A program made the translations under genes and the position numbers. Shown here piece after piece: positions 6,229-8,759 of a DNA stretch of 8,759 nt (the stretch's first letter is position 1; every line of letters starts with the position of its first letter). The notes beneath the pieces were generated by a model. It saw nothing but the letters and a program-made list of their open reading frames with translations. It searched no databases and had not been told where the DNA came from. The DNA is from Clostridiales bacterium (GTDB taxonomy: Bacteria > Bacillota > Clostridia > Oscillospirales > CAG-272): contig JAAZGC010000038.1 of the NCBI GenBank assembly GCA_012511425.1, forward strand, positions 1 to 8,759, read 5' to 3'.

Positions 6229-7050
6229 ATGATTAATAAAAAATTTGCATTTATCGGGGTCGGAAATATGGCCGGCGCGATAATCAAAGGCATGGAAACG
6301 CTCTCGATACCTTATGAAAATGTTTGTCTTTTCGATACCGATGAAAAAAAACACCAAAGATTCCCGAATACATATCGCAAAGCGGATTCCGTTCAAGATG
6401 CCGCAGCATTCGCCGATATTATTATATTAGCAGTCAAACCCCAGGTGCTTTCAATCCCGCTCGAAGACATCAAGAACAGCGGGATAAAACTTGACGGAAA
6501 ACTCATCGTTTCGATAGTTACCGGCAAAACCATGCAGAGCATCTGCGAAGCGATCGGCAAAAGAGACCTCGGTGTCGTAAGAACAATGCCTAACACCCCG
6601 ATGCTAATCGGCCGCGGAGTTATAGCGCTGACAAGAAATGAGTATGTAAGTGATGAATCATATGACGATGTAAAACGTCTTTTCGGTGCCCTCGGCTCAG
6701 CCTTCGAGCTTGAAGAAGAACGGATGAACGATATCATCGCTTATACCTCATCATCCCCGGCATATGTTTTCCATTTTATTAAATCAATGATCGATAACGC
6801 CGAAAAACACGGGTTTGACCGCAGTTATATAAAGAATATAATATGCGACGCCGTAATCGGATCGGTCGAACTGCTGAAAAACTCCGAGCTTTCGGAGGAC
6901 GAGCTTATACGAATGGTCTGCTCTCCCGGCGGAACCACTCTTGCCGCAATGAACGAACTGTATGAAGGCAAATTTGCGGAAACTCTTGACCGCGCGATGG
7001 ATGCCTGCACCAAAAGAGCATACGAATTATCCGAAATAAAAGACAAATAA
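6229..7050 (+). CDS. proC: Pyrroline-5-carboxylate reductase
   Basis: ProC catalyses the last step of proline synthesis, the NAD(P)H-dependent reduction of 1-pyrroline-5-carboxylate, in the cytoplasm. The 273-residue length is normal for the family. The N-terminal Rossmann motif is FIGVGNMAGAII (8-19). The AVKPQ signature is at 68-72, followed by the conserved VRTMPNTPMLIGRG segment (117-130), and the C-terminal dimerisation domain carries SPGGTTLAAM (232-241) with the following helix ending AMDACTKRAYEL. All expected family elements are present and none is broken. The ATG at 6229 has TGAGG 7 nt upstream and a near-consensus promoter just before. The gene is followed after 4 nt by a membrane-protein gene, probably in the same transcript. 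No other proline gene (proA, proB) lies in the window. Confidence 0.97.
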   Translation: MINKKFAFIGVGNMAGAIIKGMETLSIPYENVCLFDTDEKKHQRFPNTYRKADSVQDAAAFADIIILAVKPQVLSIPLEDIKNSGIKLDGKLIVSIVTGKTMQSICEAIGKRDLGVVRTMPNTPMLIGRGVIALTRNEYVSDESYDDVKRLFGALGSAFELEEERMNDIIAYTSSSPAYVFHFIKSMIDNAEKHGFDRSYIKNIICDAVIGSVELLKNSELSEDELIRMVCSPGGTTLAAMNELYEGKFAETLDRAMDACTKRAYELSEIKDK

Positions 7051-7054
7051 AATT

Positions 7055-8041
7055 ATGGCAAAGAAGAAATTTAATTTATTCGAACTGTTTAACCCTACAA
7101 AAGACGGCAAGGGCGTTAAAAAAAACTCATACGGCGACGGATGGGGAAAACGCGATGCCCCTACATTCTTTAAAATGTATATAGAGAATCTCAGCCGCCT
7201 TTTGTCGGTTAATATCTATATGATTATAGGCAACTTCCCGCTGTTCTTCGGGCTTTTTGCAATGGGCGGCTATCTGAACAAGCATACGACGGCGCCGTCT
7301 TCGCAGCTGTTCGGACCTGTATACGGGATCTTCAAAATTAACCCCGGAAACCCCGCTGTATCTGCGCTGATGGGGGTGCACGGTATTCAGACCGAACTTT
7401 CGGTAAACACAACCGCAACCCTGATTCTTTTCGGACTCAGCGGTCTTGCGCTGTTTAGCTGGGGATATGTATCCGTCGGAACGACATACATTCTCCGCAA
7501 TATAGTCAAAGGCGAACCGATTTTCATGTGGGACGATTTCTGGTACGCAATTAAACGCAATCTTTTCCAGGGAATGGTTGTCGGTATCCTTGATGTGCTG
7601 TTCATGGGTCTGCTTGCATATGACGTTGTCTTTTTCTATTATAATATCGGTCCGTTCCTCAACAATGTAATGTTCTATTTTTCGATTCTTCTTGCGGCAA
7701 TATATTTTCTCATGCGGTTCTTCATCTATATATTGCTGATAACATTCAATCTGAAGATTCGGCATATCTACAAAAACGCATTCATCTTTTCGATCCTGAA
7801 TATCAAGCGAAATGCGCTTGCAATCCTCGGAATCGCTGCCCTTGTCGTGATAAACTATGCGCTGTTTATAATGTATCTGCCGATCGGCATAATCCTCCCG
7901 TTCATCATCACTCTTTCAACGGGCGCTTTCATCGCAGCTTATGCAGCATACCCGAAAATAAAAGAGATTATGATAGACCCATATGTCGATGAAAATGAAG
8001 AAGAAATAAAGGAAGAACCGATATTCCGCGACATGGGCTGA
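7055..8041 (+). CDS. DUF624 (YesL-like) multi-pass membrane protein
   Basis: This 328-residue integral membrane protein has about six hydrophobic segments: 51-73, 121-141, 173-196, 205-232, 253-275 and 276-298. The region GTTYILRNIVKGEPIFMWDDFWYAIKRNLFQG (142-173 overall), with its acidic pair followed by Phe and an AIKRN turn, is what suggests the DUF624/YesL-like family. Members are often found near sugar-uptake genes but have no firmly assigned function. The N-terminus is Lys-rich and soluble (1-45), the loop 75-118 between the first two helices is unusually long with Pro/Gly, and the C-terminus is a short acidic tail (311-322, many Glu). The ATG comes 4 nt after the proC stop and lacks a clear ribosome binding site, so it may be translated by coupling to proC. 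Its stop codon lies within a strong hairpin. A role related to proline or glycogen is not supported by sequence. Confidence 0.72.
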   Translation: MAKKKFNLFELFNPTKDGKGVKKNSYGDGWGKRDAPTFFKMYIENLSRLLSVNIYMIIGNFPLFFGLFAMGGYLNKHTTAPSSQLFGPVYGIFKINPGNPAVSALMGVHGIQTELSVNTTATLILFGLSGLALFSWGYVSVGTTYILRNIVKGEPIFMWDDFWYAIKRNLFQGMVVGILDVLFMGLLAYDVVFFYYNIGPFLNNVMFYFSILLAAIYFLMRFFIYILLITFNLKIRHIYKNAFIFSILNIKRNALAILGIAALVVINYALFIMYLPIGIILPFIITLSTGAFIAAYAAYPKIKEIMIDPYVDENEEEIKEEPIFRDMG

Positions 8042-8060
8042 AAACACGATGTTTTCAGCC
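8036..8060 (+). terminator. Hairpin overlapping the stop codon of the DUF624 gene
   Basis: Perfect 11-bp arms (8036-8046 and 8050-8060) enclose a CGA loop. The stop codon (8039-8041) is inside the left arm. No T-tract follows directly, so it is not a textbook rho-independent terminator; it may protect the mRNA 3' end or act with the hairpins just downstream. Confidence 0.6.
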
Positions 8061-8065
8061 TCATG

Positions 8066-8096
8066 ATATGCTTCGGCATATTTGGTCAAAATGCCG
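8066..8096 (+). other. Two overlapping, mutually exclusive hairpins downstream of the DUF624 gene
   Basis: Hairpin A has arms 8066-8071 and 8076-8081 with a C(TTCG)G tetraloop, a very stable RNA loop type. Hairpin B pairs CGGCAT (8074-8079) with ATGCCG (8091-8096) and is followed by a T-rich but broken stretch. The two share bases 8074-8081, so only one can form at a time. Hairpin B is the better candidate for 3' end formation of the proC transcript. Confidence 0.5.
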
Positions 8097-8122
8097 TATT
8101 TGAGTTTATTAACCATTTTCTA

Positions 8123-8151
8123 TTGAATTCCGATTGACAATATTGTATAAT
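8123..8151 (+). promoter_or_regulatory. Promoter of glgB
   Basis: TTGAAT (8123-8128) and TATAAT (8146-8151) are 17 bp apart. A second TATAAT overlaps at 8151-8156. A perfect TTGACA at 8134-8139 sits in the spacer but is only 6 or 11 bp from these -10 boxes, too close to act as their -35. The predicted start near 8158 leaves a leader of about 34 nt. Confidence 0.7.
8137..8146. repeat. Palindrome inside the glgB promoter spacer
   Basis: ACAATATTGT is a perfect 10-bp palindrome between the -35 and -10 elements and touches the first base of the -10 box. Its position would suit a repressor operator, but no regulator is identified and AT-rich promoters give such palindromes by chance. Confidence 0.4.
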
Positions 8152-8174
8152 ATAATCAGACGGGTTGCAGATTC

Positions 8175-8182
8175 AAGGGAGG
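8175..8182 (+). promoter_or_regulatory. Ribosome binding site of glgB
   Basis: AAGGGAGG ends 9 nt before the ATG at 8192 and 4 nt before another ATG at 8187. The 8187 ATG reads ATG TTA TGA, a two-codon frame that stops on top of the glgB start. The glgB start at 8192 has the better spacing and the open frame. Confidence 0.82.
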
Positions 8183-8191
8183 TATTATGTT

Positions 8192-8759
8192 ATGAAAAAC
8201 AAAACGGTGCCTGCGCCGGAAAAGCAGGACCTGGCATCCTACCTCTTTCATCAGGGGACTAACTATCGCAGCTGGGAATATATGGGTTCTCACAGAATCG
8301 GCGATAACTATGTATTCCGAGTCTGGGCGCCCAATGCCGACTCTGTATGCCTGACAGGCGATTTCAACGGCTGGGATCCTGCCGAAAATCCGATGACAAG
8401 GATAACCGACGGCGGAATCTGGGAAACAAGCATTCCGGCGGTCGAATTTGAAGGCGGCAATGTCAGGTATAAATACCGCATTGTCCGCGACGGCAATGCC
8501 TGCCTGAAAGCGGATCCGTATGCTCAGAGCCAGGAAACTCTGATGCAAACCGCTTCAATAATTTACGACGCTCCCGAATACGAATGGCAGGACAAAGGCT
8601 GGCTTGAGTTCCGAAAAACGCAGATGACCCCGGGCAAAAACGGGATTTACTCATGTCCGATAAACATTTATGAAATCCACCTCGGATCATGGCGTACCCG
8701 TGACGGAAAAACCACAAAGGATGACAGCGACAATTATCTTACATATTCCGAGATTGCCG
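8192..8759 (+). CDS. glgB: 1,4-alpha-glucan branching enzyme, N-terminal part (3' end outside window)
   Basis: GlgB makes the alpha-1,6 branches of glycogen by transferring cut alpha-1,4-glucan segments. The first 189 codons are present and the frame is open to the window end. The opening YLFHQGTNYRSWEYMGSH (17-34) is typical of clostridial GlgB. Residues 38 to about 125 form the N-terminal CBM48 domain, with the landmarks FRVWAPNADSVCLTGDFNGW (42-61) and the VRYKYRI strand (91-97) followed by KADPYAQ (106-112). At 157-168 the GH13 barrel begins with INIYEIHLGSWR, a signature of branching enzymes. The catalytic Asp/Glu residues would lie beyond the window, so activity cannot be judged. There is no signal peptide, as expected for a cytoplasmic enzyme. 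The gene has its own promoter and ribosome binding site; other glg genes may follow outside the window. Confidence 0.96.
   Translation, partial: MKNKTVPAPEKQDLASYLFHQGTNYRSWEYMGSHRIGDNYVFRVWAPNADSVCLTGDFNGWDPAENPMTRITDGGIWETSIPAVEFEGGNVRYKYRIVRDGNACLKADPYAQSQETLMQTASIIYDAPEYEWQDKGWLEFRKTQMTPGKNGIYSCPINIYEIHLGSWRTRDGKTTKDDSDNYLTYSEIA

Noticed and set aside
6093..6293. Possible small gene on the minus strand in the hflK-proC gap
   Set aside because: It starts inside proC, runs through both promoters and has no binding site or family pattern.
7127..7765. 212-codon open frame on the minus strand
   Set aside because: Fully antisense to the DUF624 gene, with low-complexity His/Arg-rich composition and no recognisable domain.
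8134..8139. TTGACA as the -35 of the glgB promoter
   Set aside because: The -10 boxes begin only 6 or 11 bp downstream, and nothing like a -10 box lies 16-18 bp away.
8157..8191. Riboswitch or attenuator in the glgB leader
   Set aside because: The predicted leader is only about 34 nt and shows no hairpin large enough for an aptamer or terminator.

Overview
This 8.76 kb window looks like chromosomal DNA of a Clostridia-type Bacillota, probably an uncultured gut Oscillospiraceae/Ruminococcaceae relative. That placement is inference. It rests on strong AGGAGG-like ribosome binding sites, vegetative promoters of the form TTGNNN-17-TATAAT, moderate GC content, and the gene set (CotH kinase fragment, GH123/DUF4091-like protein, DUF624 membrane protein, clostridial-style GlgB). 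No RNA genes, IS elements, CRISPR arrays or attachment sites were seen, and no gene-free stretch exceeds 300 bases.

Layout. (1) 1-2302, plus strand: the C-terminal part of a CotH-family protein kinase, then 32 bp later a complete DUF4091/GH123-like putative glycosidase. This unit ends at a strong hairpin (2319-2347) that serves both converging transcripts. (2) 6048 down to 2355, minus strand: a tight gene cluster hflK - hflC - GNAT acetyltransferase - pyrB. hflK and hflC are separated by one base, GNAT follows after 8 bases and pyrB after 61 bases. (3) 6049-6228: a divergent intergenic region with one near-consensus promoter firing left into hflK and one firing right into proC. (4) 6229-8041, plus strand: proC and a DUF624-like six-helix membrane protein, 4 bp apart. 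(5) 8042-8191: hairpins after the DUF624 gene, then a promoter and ribosome binding site for glgB. (6) 8192 to the end: the first 189 codons of glgB (glycogen branching enzyme), cut by the window edge.

How the genes work together. HflK and HflC should form a membrane SPFH complex, which in characterised bacteria modulates the FtsH protease; no ftsH is visible here. ProC makes proline, PyrB makes carbamoyl-aspartate for pyrimidines, and GlgB branches glycogen. These are mostly housekeeping functions without one shared pathway. The most interesting object is PyrB: its catalytic domain is complete, but the C-terminus carries a four-cysteine motif that closely resembles the zinc domain of the separate regulatory chain PyrI, without PyrI's nucleotide-binding domain. 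I did not find convincing evidence of a wholly new multi-gene system.
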